Shown here: positions 63,604 to 64,000 of the stretch, piece by piece
Layout: each line of letters starts with the position of its first letter
How positions within the stretch are numbered: position 1 is the stretch's first letter
Made by a program: the position numbers and the translations under genes
Source: Xiphias gladius
Taxonomy: Eukaryota; Chordata; Actinopteri; Istiophoriformes; Xiphiidae
Direction of reading: 5' to 3'
Assembly: GCF_016859285.1 (NCBI RefSeq)
Contig: NC_053400.1
Coordinates: 22,153,001 to 22,217,000, forward strand
Length of the DNA: 64,000 nucleotides
Notes under the pieces: model-generated
Seen by the model: the letters and a program-made list of their open reading frames with translations, nothing else
Told to the model about the DNA's origin: nothing
Databases searched by the model: none

Positions 63604-64000
63604 GTAAGGAATTCTTTTGAGAGATCCCATTCTTTATGACTTTGTTGCGAGTTACACATATGGTGAAAATGTTAAGAGTGCAAAAGGAGTGGGAAACATG
63701 CATGAAATATTCAATCACAGTATATATCATCGCATCGACCCAAACTCAATGTCAAGTGTAAGTACTGTCACTCATAGTAGCCCACAGACATCACTGTGGA
63801 CAGTCCTTGGTATATTCTCCTAAAACCGTTTCTAATGAAAGCTGCCCGCAGATAGGTCTGTGAGGAAGATAAAGTTTTACCAGTGATCATTACACCCAAA
63901 ATATGATGTACGGTCTGAAATCTTTCAATGGAATGAAATAGATGAGAATTATGAATTTACGTTGGTCGACTGCCTTCCTCAGACCTGACTGTTGTTTTCC
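63604..64000 (+). other. ist1: ist1 intron 6 (counting coding exons), cut by the window edge
   Basis: It begins with the donor GTAAGG. I saw no further ist1 exon before the edge. Confidence 0.7.

Overview
The window is vertebrate nuclear DNA, almost certainly from a percomorph-type teleost fish. The genes have short GT-AG introns and long AT-rich spacers, microsatellites are dense, and fish-typical repeats (Tc1-like transposons, L2-type LINE tails, small non-autonomous DNA transposons) are common. There is no bacterial, CRISPR, retroviral or Polinton-like content that I can see.

Layout. Bases 1 to about 21,200 are the bdnf locus. Upstream exons lie near 5.7-7.3 kb, including an exon I that ends in an ATG and an RE1/NRSE silencer at exon II. 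Another upstream exon ends at 14,044. The single protein-coding exon is at 19,550-20,380, followed by a conserved-looking 3' UTR. lin7c follows on the same strand (24,253-27,834, five coding exons) with a 3' UTR that may run to about 32.4 kb. rplp2 (36,674-38,462) comes next, then a decayed Tc1-like transposon with long inverted ends (38,736-40,247). fth1 (coding 43,995-46,284) carries a textbook iron-responsive element in its leader. A broken L2-type LINE lies at 47.2-48.3 kb. mcee (minus strand, 49,348-51,755) and mphosph10 (plus strand, 51,849-58,888) diverge from a 93-bp gap between start codons. A Tc1 fragment abuts an L2 tail at 60.2-61.0 kb, and ist1 starts at 62,245 and runs off the right edge after six coding exons.

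Functionally the genes are unrelated: a neurotrophin, a synaptic/polarity scaffold, a ribosomal stalk protein, iron storage, propionate catabolism, an SSU-processome protein and an ESCRT-III protein. bdnf-lin7c and mcee-mphosph10 are neighbour pairs known from mammals. Their joining to rplp2, fth1 and ist1 is a different arrangement from human. The window holds no evident novel system. The strongest observations are regulatory: bdnf exon I, RE1, a possible exon IV, the fth1 IRE, a frame-required GC-AG intron in mphosph10 and the compact divergent promoter. Exon boundaries were read by eye and checked for reading-frame closure. Transcription starts and poly(A) sites are inferred.
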